A stretch of 64,000 bases of DNA from Caulobacter sp. (GCA_029866155.1 JARWZW010000007.1:61067-125066); one strand, 5' to 3'. Counted from the stretch's first letter, positions 25,149-33,862 are shown. Notes: a model not told the origin generated them from the sequence alone. Program-made: numbers and translations.

Positions 25149-25984
25149 CGGCGAAACTCACCGGCGACAGCCTTGTCTTCACCCTGCTGGGCAGCGGATC
25201 CTCAGGAGGCGTGCCCCGCGCCGACGGCAACTGGGGAGCCTGTGATCCCGCCGAGCCCAGGAACCGCCGCCGTCGGTGCTCCCTGCTGGTCCAGCGGCAG
25301 GGGCAGGGGGCTGACGCCCATGGGGCCGGCCCCTTGACCAGCGTCGTGGTCGACACCTCGCCGGACTTCCGCGAACAGGCAATTGACGCCAAAATTCAAC
25401 GCCTTGATGGCCTGTTATTCACGCATGACCATGCCGACCAGACCCATGGCCTGGACGACATCCGGGCCTTCGCCATCAACCAGCGCCAGCGCATTCCTGC
25501 CTGGATGGACGAGCCGACCCGGCGACGCCTGAACGCCCGGTTCAACTACATCTTCGAAAGCCAGGGCGGTTATCCGGCCATCAGCGATCTCAACCCCATG
25601 CCGCCGCCGGGTCAGGCCTTCCTGGTCGACGGCCCGTCCGGCGCCATTCCGGTCACAGCCTTCGACCAGGAACATGGCGAGATCAGATCCCTGGGGTTCC
25701 GGTTCGGCCCGGTGGCCTATTCGCCGGACGTCAACCTGCTTCCCGAATCCGCGTTTGAGGCCCTGGCGGGAGTGGAGATCTGGGTCGTCGACGCGCTGAG
25801 ATACATACCGCATCCAACCCACGCCCACCTGGACCGCACCCTGAGCTGGATCGACCGCGTCAAGCCCAGGCTTGCGGTCCTCACGAACCTGCATATCGAT
25901 ATGGATTTCCAGCGTTTATCCGAGGAACTTCCCAGAGGGGTCGTGCCGGGCTTCGATGGCATGGTGCTGGAAACGGTGATCTGA
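25145..25984 (+). CDS. MBL-fold metallohydrolase, PhnP-like
   Basis: A 279 aa metallo-beta-lactamase-fold phosphodiesterase of the PhnP-like group next to tatD. The N-terminal LLGSGSSGGVPR and the metal motif THDHADQTHGLDD are seen; the last His of HxHxDH is Gln here, as in the alphaproteobacterial subgroup I remember. PhnP acts on cyclic phosphoribosyl phosphates, but no phn genes are nearby, so the substrate is open. Last gene of the rlpA-tmk-holB-tatD operon. Confidence 0.88.
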   Translation: MTAKLTGDSLVFTLLGSGSSGGVPRADGNWGACDPAEPRNRRRRCSLLVQRQGQGADAHGAGPLTSVVVDTSPDFREQAIDAKIQRLDGLLFTHDHADQTHGLDDIRAFAINQRQRIPAWMDEPTRRRLNARFNYIFESQGGYPAISDLNPMPPPGQAFLVDGPSGAIPVTAFDQEHGEIRSLGFRFGPVAYSPDVNLLPESAFEALAGVEIWVVDALRYIPHPTHAHLDRTLSWIDRVKPRLAVLTNLHIDMDFQRLSEELPRGVVPGFDGMVLETVI

Positions 25985-25991
25985 CGGTATG

Positions 25992-26009
25992 TATATTTCC
26001 GATAATATA
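25992..26009. promoter_or_regulatory. Inverted repeat TATATT-N6-AATATA upstream of GFA gene
   Basis: A perfect 6+6 dyad in the only AT-rich patch of this area, 69 bp before the GFA start. It has the look of an ArsR/SmtB-type operator or a promoter -10 region; the regulator is unknown. Confidence 0.35.
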
Positions 26010-26077
26010 TCTTAGACGCATGCCGCATTACGTAGCAAGCCATTGCCGACCCTCCAGGCGGGCGGTTACAAATCTCC

Positions 26078-26410
26078 ATGACCGTCCATGGAAGCTGCCA
26101 CTGCGGGAACGTGCAGATTGATCTGCCCAGCCAGCCCACTTGGGTCGCTGACTGCAACTGCTCTCTCTGTCGTCGGACCGCCTGGCGCGTTTGCTATTTC
26201 CCCCCGGATCAGGTGCGGATTTCGGGAGAGACGAAGGCCTATGTCTGGGGCGACCGCATGATCGGCATTCATCATTGTCCGGTATGCGGCTGCGGGACAC
26301 ATTGGCTGTCTCTGGGCGAAGACTTTGGCAGGATGGGTATCAATGCCCGCCTGCTTGATGGATTCGATGAAACTTCTGTCGAGGTCAGAAAGATGAACAA
26401 TGCCGACTAG
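26078..26410 (+). CDS. GFA family (glutathione-dependent formaldehyde-activating-like) protein
   Basis: A 110 aa zinc protein of the GFA/CENP-V fold. The cysteine pattern is complete: SCHCGNV, CNCSLCRR, and HCPVCGCGTH. Members bind glutathione adducts or have no known activity. The role here is uncertain. It stands alone behind an AT-rich promoter region. Confidence 0.87.
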   Translation: MTVHGSCHCGNVQIDLPSQPTWVADCNCSLCRRTAWRVCYFPPDQVRISGETKAYVWGDRMIGIHHCPVCGCGTHWLSLGEDFGRMGINARLLDGFDETSVEVRKMNNAD

Positions 26411-26517
26411 GCGCGCCGGATCCGGCTGCCCGGATTCTGCCCCCTGCCCCCGCAGACTCCGCCTAACATCGGTCGACGGCGCTTGACCCACCGCCCCTGC
26501 CCAACTTTTAGGCGGAC

Positions 26518-26730
26518 ATGACCGACGCGCCGCTCAAAGGCCCCGCCTCCTACTTCCCTTCGATCGAGATGAAGTATGGCCACCCCATCTCCCATTGGCA
26601 GGCCCTGGTTCGAAGCTGCTATCCAGCCAGGCATATGGAGTTGGTTGCGATGCTCAAGGACGATCATGGAATGGGCCATGGACATGCCAACGCCATCGTC
26701 GCGTATACGATTGCCGAGGATCAGCCCTGA
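26518..26730 (+). CDS. DUF4287 domain protein
   Basis: A 70 aa protein with the DUF4287 pattern: SYFPSIEMKYGHPISHWQALV and HMELVAMLKDDHGMGHGHANAIVAYT. Small standalone DUF4287 proteins are common in alphaproteobacteria; no function is known. An unambiguous ATG is present but the ribosome site is weak. Confidence 0.75.
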   Translation: MTDAPLKGPASYFPSIEMKYGHPISHWQALVRSCYPARHMELVAMLKDDHGMGHGHANAIVAYTIAEDQP

Positions 26731-26761
26731 CCGGCGGTCAGGCGTGGCCATGACCGCCGCT

Positions 26762-27121
26762 TCAGGAGTCCGCCGGTGCTTCCCAGAGTTCCAGCGGATT
26801 GCCTTCCGGGTCATGGATCCGGGCAAACCGGCCAGTTTCGGTTGTGTCCCATTCGGGGTTGGTAGTGACCTCGATCCCGGCCTTGCGCAGGCGGGTCAGC
26901 AGGCTGTCCATCCCGGTCACCCGAAAATTGATCATCCATTGTCGGTCCGCCGGAAAATAATCGGTATCCTTGGCGAACGGCATGAAGACCGTCGGGCCAG
27001 CCTGTTGCTGCCAGTGAAAGACGTCTTCGCCGCCGACGCCCAGATGCGTGCGGTACCAGGACTGCAGACCCTCGGGGTCCTGGGCCCGAAAGAAAACGCC
27101 GCCGATACCGACTGCTGACAT
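26762..27121 (-). CDS. VOC (glyoxalase/bleomycin-resistance) family protein
   Basis: A 119 aa single-domain vicinal-oxygen-chelate protein. IGGVFFRAQDPEGLQSWYRTHLG starts the first beta-alpha-beta unit and FARIHDPEGNPLELWE ends the second with a Glu metal-ligand candidate. Substrate unknown. A GGAGG ribosome site precedes the ATG. Confidence 0.88.
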   Translation of the reverse strand: MSAVGIGGVFFRAQDPEGLQSWYRTHLGVGGEDVFHWQQQAGPTVFMPFAKDTDYFPADRQWMINFRVTGMDSLLTRLRKAGIEVTTNPEWDTTETGRFARIHDPEGNPLELWEAPADS

Positions 27122-27180
27122 GGGAAACCTCCGCTCTGGAAGCGCAGCCTAGTCGCACCCTGGCCGAGAACCAAGCGCCG

Positions 27181-27792
27181 CTACGGGGCAAGCGCGCCGG
27201 ACGGTCCGGCACGCAGCCGGTCCAGGGACCGCTTCAGGTTCAGCCGCGCTGCGGCCGCGAAGCGGTCATGCCCCCAGTCGGACAGATAGAGCCTGTCCCG
27301 CGCCAGGAAGCGTTCCAGTATAGCGGCGCGACCGCTTCGGAAGTCCGCCTCCGGAACATGGATGTATTCATGACGGACCCCGACCTCGTAAGCATCGAAG
27401 TCCTCTGCTCCGGCCCCGAGGATCGACAGGTCCATGTCGAGAAAGATCCGGGTGTCCTGCGTCTCATCTGAGGCCTGCCCATCTGGAACCAGGTGTCGCT
27501 CGGTCGCCTCGATCAGCCGGATCGTACGCTCCAGACTCGCCGTTGGCACCCGCCCCGAAAGCAGTCGCCGCGCCACTTCGGCGCTCTGTCGTTCATTGTC
27601 CGAACGCAGTGGGTCATAGACAGCGTCATGCAGGATGATGGCGCATTCCACCGCCAGCGAGTCGAACAGCCCGGCTTCGACATCTGGCAACAGGGCGAGA
27701 AGCGCCAGGGGATGGCTCCACCCGTGATAACCGCGCCGGCTGCCTGTATGGAGTTGCTGGCACTCTGCAATCAGGTCGGCTGGCGGCAACAT
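27181..27792 (-). CDS. Predicted HD-superfamily metal-dependent phosphohydrolase
   Basis: A 203 aa protein with the HD-type metal ligands in RRGYHGWSHPLAL, the ILHDAVYDP motif and a later DMDLSILGA. It fits the group annotated as predicted metal-dependent HD phosphohydrolases. The ATG at 27792 with GGAGA upstream gives the usual N-terminus (MLPPADLIAECQQLH); the track start at 28014 runs through a different gene region. Substrate unknown. Confidence 0.82.
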   Translation of the reverse strand: MLPPADLIAECQQLHTGSRRGYHGWSHPLALLALLPDVEAGLFDSLAVECAIILHDAVYDPLRSDNERQSAEVARRLLSGRVPTASLERTIRLIEATERHLVPDGQASDETQDTRIFLDMDLSILGAGAEDFDAYEVGVRHEYIHVPEADFRSGRAAILERFLARDRLYLSDWGHDRFAAAARLNLKRSLDRLRAGPSGALAP

Positions 27793-27896
27793 CGGGCGTC
27801 TCCGGGCAAGGCCCCATAGGCACCGCTTTCGGCGGAACTGTCCAGAATGGGACTGGCGCAATTCGGGCACTTGGAGCCCGGCGGTCGGGCGGTCAT
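27771..27896 (-). CDS. Possible 41-codon zinc-ribbon-like small ORF
   Basis: ATG at 27896 encodes MTARPPGSKCPNCASPILD and ends 22 nt inside the HD gene in another frame. One CPNC pair is present, with two later adjacent cysteines. It is too short for the ORF track. The overlap with the HD start would allow translational coupling. This could be chance. Confidence 0.3.
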   Translation of the reverse strand: MTARPPGSKCPNCASPILDSSAESGAYGALPGDARCCRQPT

Positions 27897-27931
27897 GATC
27901 CCGAAAACTTGACCTTAGGGATGAAACCGTC

Positions 27932-29179
27932 ATGACCTCGCCGCTAACCGCCGCCCAGACCGATCCGGACCATCTCGGAGTGATGGTCGGCTTTCCGCCG
28001 CAACCCGCGAGCACTGTCCGGCTTCATGACGCCAGCAGCTGGCGATTTCCCGGCATTCGCTGGGCCTTCAGCCATCAACGCGAATTGACCCCTACCGCCA
28101 ATGTCCGGCGCGGGCCCGGCGCGGCCTCTCCCCTTCCTCAGGCGCTGCGCGATGACCTGGACGCGGTCAGCTTCACCGCCTTGGATGGCCGGGTGATGAC
28201 CTGGGCCGAGTCCCTGGACGCCAACTACACCGACGGCATCCTCGTGATGCATCGCGGAAACGTAGTCTATGAACGCTATCTGGGAGCCCTCGATGCCCAG
28301 ACACCACATCTGGCCATGTCGATGACCAAATCCTTTGTCGGCCTTCTGGCCGCCATGCTGGCCGCGGAAGGGCAGCTGGATCCGGAGGCGCTCGTCAGCC
28401 TCTATGTGCCGGAACTTTCACAGACGGCCTATGGCGACGCGACTGTCCGACAGGTGATGGACATGACCGTGGGTGTCCGATACCGCGAAAACTACACCGA
28501 CCCGACCGCCGAGATATTCGCCTATACCGCCGCCTGTGGAATCGCCCCGCGCCGTTCGGACTATTCCGGCCCGGAGACCATCTTCGAATTTCTGCAGGGC
28601 CTCGCCAAGGAAGGCGAGCATGGTCAGGCCTTCGCCTACAAGACCTGCAACACCGAAGTACTGGGCTGGATTGTACAGCGGGTCACCGACACCTCGATGT
28701 CCCGGCTGCTTTCTGACCGTATCTGGTCGAAGCTGGGCGCCGAGGAGGACGCCTATCTCATGGTCGACCGCATCGGCTCGGCCATGTGCGGAGGCGGGCT
28801 GAACCTGACTCTGCGCGATCTGGCCCGCTTCGCCGAAATGATGCGGATGCAGGGCGTCTGGGACGGCCAACAGATCATTCCGGCCTCGGTCGTGGCCGGC
28901 ATCACTTCCGGCGCCGACCAGGACCATTTCGCAAAAGCCGGCTACTGCACCCTGCCCGGCTGGAGCTATCGAGACCAGTGGTGGGTCGCCCATGACAGGT
29001 TCGGCGCCTTCACGGCCCGAGGCATCCACGGCCAGGCCGCGTGGATCGCGCCCGCAGCAGAGGTGATCATCGCCCGGTTCGGCTCGCACCATATCGCCGC
29101 CAACGGCAACAGCCCGCTGGATCAGGTGTCTCTGCCAGCCTTTGCCGCCATCGCCGATCATCTCAATCCGGCGGCGTGA
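27932..29179 (+). CDS. Serine hydrolase, class C beta-lactamase fold (6-aminohexanoate-dimer hydrolase-like)
   Basis: A 415 aa enzyme with the SxxK catalytic motif in AMSMTKSFVG (Ser about 132), a Tyr-containing second motif near AFAYKTCNTEVLGW, and a C-terminal GIHGQAAWI that replaces KTG. This pattern resembles NylB-type amidases/esterases more than beta-lactamases. No signal peptide is seen, so it probably acts in the cytoplasm. Physiological substrate unknown. Confidence 0.85.
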   Translation: MTSPLTAAQTDPDHLGVMVGFPPQPASTVRLHDASSWRFPGIRWAFSHQRELTPTANVRRGPGAASPLPQALRDDLDAVSFTALDGRVMTWAESLDANYTDGILVMHRGNVVYERYLGALDAQTPHLAMSMTKSFVGLLAAMLAAEGQLDPEALVSLYVPELSQTAYGDATVRQVMDMTVGVRYRENYTDPTAEIFAYTAACGIAPRRSDYSGPETIFEFLQGLAKEGEHGQAFAYKTCNTEVLGWIVQRVTDTSMSRLLSDRIWSKLGAEEDAYLMVDRIGSAMCGGGLNLTLRDLARFAEMMRMQGVWDGQQIIPASVVAGITSGADQDHFAKAGYCTLPGWSYRDQWWVAHDRFGAFTARGIHGQAAWIAPAAEVIIARFGSHHIAANGNSPLDQVSLPAFAAIADHLNPAA

Positions 29180-29205
29180 GGCCATAGCGGCAGCCGAAAC
29201 GATCA

Positions 29206-29236
29206 GCGCCCGCGATGGCAGAACCACCGCGGGCGC
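29206..29236 (-). terminator. GC-rich hairpin after the HU gene
   Basis: Perfect 9-bp stem GCGCCCGCG / CGCGGGCGC with a 13-nt loop between the convergent hydrolase and HU genes. No U-tract follows on either strand, so it may be a bidirectional or factor-assisted stop. Confidence 0.5.
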
Positions 29237-29260
29237 GTTCGTACCGACAGATCAGAAAGC

Positions 29261-29536
29261 CTAGACCAGGGCGTCCTTCAGAGCCTTGGCCGGCTGGAAG
29301 ACCACCTTCTTGCTGGCGGCGATCTCGATGGCGGCGCCGGTCGAGGGATTGCGGCCAGTGCGGGCGGGCTTGTCCTGAACCTTGAACTTGCCAAAGCCGG
29401 GGACCGAGACTTCTTCACCCTTGATGGCTGCGTCACGAATGGCGGCGAACACGCCGTCCACGATCGCCTTGGCCTGGGCCTTGGTCAGCTTGTCGTCCTT
29501 CGACGCTACGGTGTCGATGATATCGGCGGTATTCAC
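29261..29536 (-). CDS. hup: HU family DNA-binding protein
   Basis: A 91 aa histone-like protein that bends and compacts DNA. The body-domain LTKAQAKAIVDGVFAAIRDA and the DNA-binding arm region VSVPGFGKFKVQDKPARTGRNPSTGAAIEI are classic HU, with the conserved RNPSTG beta-arm tip. It starts with GTG at 29536, 6 nt after GGAGAA. It is monocistronic. Confidence 0.96.
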   Translation of the reverse strand: MNTADIIDTVASKDDKLTKAQAKAIVDGVFAAIRDAAIKGEEVSVPGFGKFKVQDKPARTGRNPSTGAAIEIAASKKVVFQPAKALKDALV

Positions 29537-29667
29537 TGTGCTTCTCCGAAAACAGAATCAGACATGGACCCTGCCAAGCCTGATGGGGGCTGTCACTAAA
29601 CAAACAGCGGGCTGGCGGTTCCGTAGCGTTGCGCTATCTTGATGTCGAGGGACGTTTCGCTTGGGAG

Positions 29668-30156
29668 ATGACGGTGCGTATTGCGTTTCTGGCGGGCCTG
29701 TCCGGCGCCGCAGTTCTCGGTCTGGCTTGCTCGGCCATGGCTGCGCCGCCACAGATCACCATCACCTATGGACCGAAGCTGGTCGGTAAGATCGAACAAT
29801 ACGGCGCCCGGGATGTCGCAGACCTGGCAGCAAGCCTTGAACGTTCGGTGCGCCGGGCCGTGGGCGGTGCTCCGGAGTTCGCAGACAGCCGCTTCACGCT
29901 CGTCATCGAAGACGCGGCCCCTAACCGTCCGACCTTTCAGCAAATGAAGGACCGCCCGGGCCTGTCCATGGAAAGCTATGGTGTCGGCGGGGCCTCCCTG
30001 TCCGGAACCCTGACCAGAGCGGATGGGACCACCCGGATCCTTTCATACCGCTGGTTCGAGTCAGACATTCGCTGGGCCCGCGCATCTGGAACCTGGTCGG
30101 ACGCCGAAACCGCGATCGACCGGTTCGCCCGGACCCTGCCCCGTCCGAGCCACTGA
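29668..30156 (+). CDS. Periplasmic hypothetical protein
   Basis: A 162 aa protein with a signal peptide (VRIAFLAGLSGAAVLGLACSAMA, cut near AMA-AP). The mature part begins PPQITITYGPKLVGKIEQYGARDVADLAASLERSVRRAV and contains ADGTTRILSYRWFESDIRWARASGTWSDAETAIDRFARTL. It resembles small exported alphaproteobacterial proteins that I cannot place in a named family. The ATG at 29668 follows TTGGGAG. Function unknown. Confidence 0.65.
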   Translation: MTVRIAFLAGLSGAAVLGLACSAMAAPPQITITYGPKLVGKIEQYGARDVADLAASLERSVRRAVGGAPEFADSRFTLVIEDAAPNRPTFQQMKDRPGLSMESYGVGGASLSGTLTRADGTTRILSYRWFESDIRWARASGTWSDAETAIDRFARTLPRPSH

Positions 30157-30250
30157 AGGCTGGCAACAGATTCGCTTGCCTGAAAGTTCGCAACAGGGTG
30201 TGATCGTCCGAAACGGCGAGCTGATACGCCGAGTAGCTTAGCGAGGCGAC

Positions 30251-31660
30251 ATGGCCGACGGCCGACGATCCATCTGGACCCTGGCGGCCTTTGCCGGGCC
30301 CTGCATACCACTCGCCGCCTTTGGCCTGCCGTTGGTTATCACCATACCCCACTATTATTCCGAGACCCTGGGGCTCGACGTGGCGGCGGTCGGACTGGCC
30401 TTCATGCTGGTTCGCGGAATCGATATCATCTTCGACCCGATCTTCGGGACGGTCCTCGACCGGACCCGTTGGTCCTTCGGCCGCTTCAAGGGCTGGATGG
30501 CCATCAGCACGCCCGTTCTGGTGCTGGGCATCTACATGCTCTTCATGGCCATGCCCGGGGTGACGAACCTCTATCTGTGGTTCTGGTTGCTGGTGGTCTA
30601 TTTCGGGTTCTCGATCGCTTCCCTGTCCCACACATCCTGGGCCGCAAAGCTGTCGACCAACTACCATGAGCGGTCGAGGATCTACGCCTTCTGGCAGACG
30701 GGCAATGTGCTGGGGATGATCATGATTCTCGCCCTGCCTGTCCTGCTGGATGAACTGAAGCTGGGCAGCTCTGCCCAGCAGATCCTGCACGGCCAAGGCT
30801 GGTTCATCCTGATTCTGCTGCCCCTGATGATGCTTCTAGCCCTTTGGCGCGTTGAAGAGCCCCGTCCGGTCGACGGACATGGAGATCATGAGGCCACCCT
30901 GGCCGACTATTTCCGGCTGATCCGGCGACCGACCGTGATCCGTATCCTGATCGCCGATCTGCTGACCGGACTGGCGCCGGGTATCGCCGGCACGCTGTTC
31001 TTCTTCTTCTTCATACGGATCAAACAGTTCACTTTCGTCGAATCCTCTGGCCTGCTGCTGATCTATTTTCTTGCCGCGGTATTCGGCGCCGCCATCTGGA
31101 CGCGGCTGGCCAAGCGGTACGGAAAGGCAAAGTCGCTGATCGCCTCATGCGTCACCTATGCGATCGTGCAGTTTGCCGTCGTCACCTTACCGGCCGGAAA
31201 CTTCTGGCTGGCGGCTCCATTTCTGGTGGCGGCTGGAATTCCCTATTCGGCCGGCGCCCTGCTGTTGCGGTCGATGATGGCCGACTATGGCGACGAGGAG
31301 CGGCTCTATTCCGGTCAGGACCGGATTGGCCTGCTGTTCGCCATCCTGACCGGAACAGTAAAGATCGGCACGGCCCTGGCTGCAACCAGCCTGATTGCCC
31401 TCGGCGCCCTGGGATTCAGCGGCAGTGATCCGTCTGCAAGCAGCCCGATTTCCACGCAGGCCCTGCAGGCGCTCTATGCTTTCGCACCCGGTATTCTGGG
31501 ATTGATGGCGGCGGCGGTCATGATCGGCTACCCCCTGACGGAAGAGAAACACGCCGAGATTCTCCAGAAGCTCGGTGATCGGGAATCGGCTCAGCCGCCT
31601 CCCCAACCCGAAGATGTGGCCGCCGTTCAACCTGATGTCCTTCCCCGCTCTCCCGACTAG
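30251..31660 (+). CDS. MFS transporter, GPH (glycoside-pentoside-hexuronide) sodium symporter type
   Basis: A 469 aa inner-membrane protein with about 12 hydrophobic segments. The N-terminal PLVITIPHYYSETLGL, then FDPIFGTVLDRTRWSFGRFKGWMAISTPVLVLGIYMLFM is the MelB-like signature (Asp residues facing the cation site). Substrate is probably a sugar or glycoside; it cannot be fixed. The 3' end overlaps the mazG start by 26 nt. Confidence 0.88.
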   Translation: MADGRRSIWTLAAFAGPCIPLAAFGLPLVITIPHYYSETLGLDVAAVGLAFMLVRGIDIIFDPIFGTVLDRTRWSFGRFKGWMAISTPVLVLGIYMLFMAMPGVTNLYLWFWLLVVYFGFSIASLSHTSWAAKLSTNYHERSRIYAFWQTGNVLGMIMILALPVLLDELKLGSSAQQILHGQGWFILILLPLMMLLALWRVEEPRPVDGHGDHEATLADYFRLIRRPTVIRILIADLLTGLAPGIAGTLFFFFFIRIKQFTFVESSGLLLIYFLAAVFGAAIWTRLAKRYGKAKSLIASCVTYAIVQFAVVTLPAGNFWLAAPFLVAAGIPYSAGALLLRSMMADYGDEERLYSGQDRIGLLFAILTGTVKIGTALAATSLIALGALGFSGSDPSASSPISTQALQALYAFAPGILGLMAAAVMIGYPLTEEKHAEILQKLGDRESAQPPPQPEDVAAVQPDVLPRSPD

Positions 31661-32459
31661 TCCCGAGCCGCCGCAGGAATCTGCGATTGACCGCCTGCGG
31701 GCGGTCATGGCCCGTCTTCGGGATCCTTCCCGCGGCTGCGAATGGGATCTGAAACAGACCTTTGCGACCATCGCACCCTATACGGTTGAAGAGGCCTATG
31801 AGGTTGCAGATGCTATCGAGCGGGGCGATCTGGGTGACCTTAAGGAAGAGCTGGGAGACCTGCTATTCCAGGTCGTGTTCCACAGCCGGATGGCTGAAGA
31901 GCAGGGCCAGTTTGACTTCGAGGATGTCGCCCAGGCGATCCTGGACAAGATGGTGCGCCGCCACCCCCACATCTTCGCCGACGCCCAGGCTCGCACCGCA
32001 GAACAACAGACCATCGCCTGGGAGGCGTTGAAGGCCCAGGAGCGGGCCAAAAAGGCTCGCGATGGCGTGCTTGACGATATTCCCGCCGGCCTCCCCGCCC
32101 TGACCCGGGCGGTGAAGCTGACCAAGCGCGCAGCACAGGTCGGATTCGACTGGTCGACCCCTGCAGAGGTCATAGCCAAGCTGCATGAAGAGCTGGGCGA
32201 GCTCGAGGTAGAGATTGCCGCCGGCGATCATGCCAAGGCCCGGGCCGAACTTGGCGACCTGCTGTTTGTCGTGGCCAACCTGGCCCGCAAGCTCGACCTC
32301 GAGCCGGAAGACGCCCTGCGCGCCACCAACGCCAAGTTCATCCGCCGATTCGCCTTTATCGAAGCCGAACTGGCCAAGGACGATCGCACGCCCGATCAGT
32401 CGGATCTGGCCGAGATGGACAGTCTGTGGGACGCAGCAAAGGCTGCTGAACGGTCCTGA
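31635..32459 (+). CDS. mazG: Nucleoside triphosphate pyrophosphohydrolase MazG
   Basis: A 274 aa house-cleaning enzyme hydrolysing NTPs to NMP and PPi. Two MazG repeats are present: CEWDLKQTFATIAPYTVEEAYEVADAIERGDLGDLKEELGDLLFQVVFHSR and KLHEELGELEVEIAAGDHAKARAELGDLLFVVANLAR, each with the EExxE and ExxD magnesium ligands. The ATG at 31635 is preferred over 31575. Its last 64 nt overlap the 3' end of the B12-radical SAM gene on the opposite strand. Confidence 0.94.
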   Translation: MSFPALPTSPEPPQESAIDRLRAVMARLRDPSRGCEWDLKQTFATIAPYTVEEAYEVADAIERGDLGDLKEELGDLLFQVVFHSRMAEEQGQFDFEDVAQAILDKMVRRHPHIFADAQARTAEQQTIAWEALKAQERAKKARDGVLDDIPAGLPALTRAVKLTKRAAQVGFDWSTPAEVIAKLHEELGELEVEIAAGDHAKARAELGDLLFVVANLARKLDLEPEDALRATNAKFIRRFAFIEAELAKDDRTPDQSDLAEMDSLWDAAKAAERS

Positions 32460-33862
32460 GGGATCCGGGTCATGTCGTGCTGTACAGCACGCGTGACCTT
32501 CGACAATACCCCTTCCAGCAGGGGCGTCATCACTCCCAGCCTGCGAGCCTTGATCACCATATCCCAAAGGGGCTCGAACTTCTTCCATCCTGCGGCATAG
32601 GCGGCATGCTTGACCCGGTGCTTGAGGGAGTCATGGCTGGCCGCCGCCTTGGCGATGTTTCCCCAGCTGTAGAACGATCGGTAGGCCCGATCGTAGCCTC
32701 TCTTCAGGCTTTCCGCCGACATTCCGGCCGGCCTGTACACCACCTGCCGGGTGTCGAACCGGTCCCAGTCCGAGCTGGTGATCCGGCCATGTTCGGCCAG
32801 TTCGCGATACAGGGCTGTGCCCGGATAGGGTGTCATGATGTGAAAGGTCGAGGTCGTGATCCCATTGGTCACAGCCCAGTCGACGGTTCTGGCGAAGACG
32901 TCCGGGCCGTCGTCATCCATGCCAAAGACGAAGCTGCCGTTGATCATGATCCCCAGGCCGCTCAGCCGCCGGGCGACCTCGGAATAGTCCTGTGCGAGGT
33001 TCTGCTTCTTGTTGCTGGTCCGGAGGTTTTGGGGACTGAAGGTCTCGAACCCGACAAAAAGGCTCCTAAGTCCCGCCTCGGCGGCCCGCTCGATCAGATC
33101 GCCGCGCAGAACAGAATCAATCGTGGCGGCCCCCTGGAAGAGCCGGCCCATCCCCTTCATTCCCTCAAACAGTTCAGCCGCGAACCGGCGGTCGCCCAGA
33201 AGATGGTCGTCCAGAAAGTATAGATGCCGGCCCGGCAGGCGGTCGATCTCCGCAAGGGCGGCATCGACCGCCTGGGTATAGAAGCCCCTGCCCCCTTGGA
33301 AGAAGGCGTCCTTATAGCAAAAACTGCAATGCTGGGGGCAGCCCCGGGTCACCACCAGAGAATTGGGCACGAGATAACGGTCGCGCTTGATCAGGTCCCG
33401 GCGGATCGGCGGCGCATGTTGAAGGGTCCGGCCAGCGCCTGAGGCGTACCGGCAACGGGCCACCCCGGCCCGGAAATCCTTCAGAAACTCGGGGAAGGTC
33501 TGTTCTCCGGGGCCCAGGAAAATGGCGTCGGCATGGGGCGCCGCCTCATCCGGCAGGCTGGTCACATGCAGGCCGCCGAGCGCCACAAAGACACCGCGAG
33601 CCCGGTAGTGGTCGGCCAGGGCATAGGCCCGGTAGGCGTTGGTAATGTAGACTTGGATCACCACCAGATCGGGACTGTCGTCGATGGTCAGGGTTTCGAC
33701 GTGGTCGTCGACGATCTGCGCCTCATCATCAGGCTGAAGATAGGCGGCGAGCGTCGCCAGCCCAAGGGGTGGAAAAAGCGAATACTTGATCGGCCGCCAG
33801 AACGGGCTTCTGGCCTCGATCAGGGCGGGAAGGATGAACTTGACGCGAAGCGGGCGGGGCAT
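32396..33862 (-). CDS. B12-binding radical SAM protein
   Basis: A 488 aa enzyme. The N-terminal part (about 30-135) resembles a cobalamin-binding Rossmann domain (VALGGLHVTSLPDEAAPHADAIFLGPGEQ), followed by the radical SAM core with CPQHCSFCYK (CxxxCxxC cluster ligands) and an FVFGMDDDGPDVF loop. Family members methylate or rearrange lipids, hopanoids or antibiotics; the substrate here is unknown. GGAGA precedes the ATG. The C-terminus runs past a 16-bp palindrome into mazG antisense. Confidence 0.88.
   Translation of the reverse strand: MPRPLRVKFILPALIEARSPFWRPIKYSLFPPLGLATLAAYLQPDDEAQIVDDHVETLTIDDSPDLVVIQVYITNAYRAYALADHYRARGVFVALGGLHVTSLPDEAAPHADAIFLGPGEQTFPEFLKDFRAGVARCRYASGAGRTLQHAPPIRRDLIKRDRYLVPNSLVVTRGCPQHCSFCYKDAFFQGGRGFYTQAVDAALAEIDRLPGRHLYFLDDHLLGDRRFAAELFEGMKGMGRLFQGAATIDSVLRGDLIERAAEAGLRSLFVGFETFSPQNLRTSNKKQNLAQDYSEVARRLSGLGIMINGSFVFGMDDDGPDVFARTVDWAVTNGITTSTFHIMTPYPGTALYRELAEHGRITSSDWDRFDTRQVVYRPAGMSAESLKRGYDRAYRSFYSWGNIAKAAASHDSLKHRVKHAAYAAGWKKFEPLWDMVIKARRLGVMTPLLEGVLSKVTRAVQHDMTRIPQDRSAAFAASHRLSISARSD
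32476..32491. repeat. 16-bp perfect palindrome CGTGCTGTACAGCACG
   Basis: A perfect palindrome 17 nt after the mazG stop, within the 3' coding end of the convergent radical SAM gene. It may have been the original bidirectional stop between these genes, or a binding site. Confidence 0.6.
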
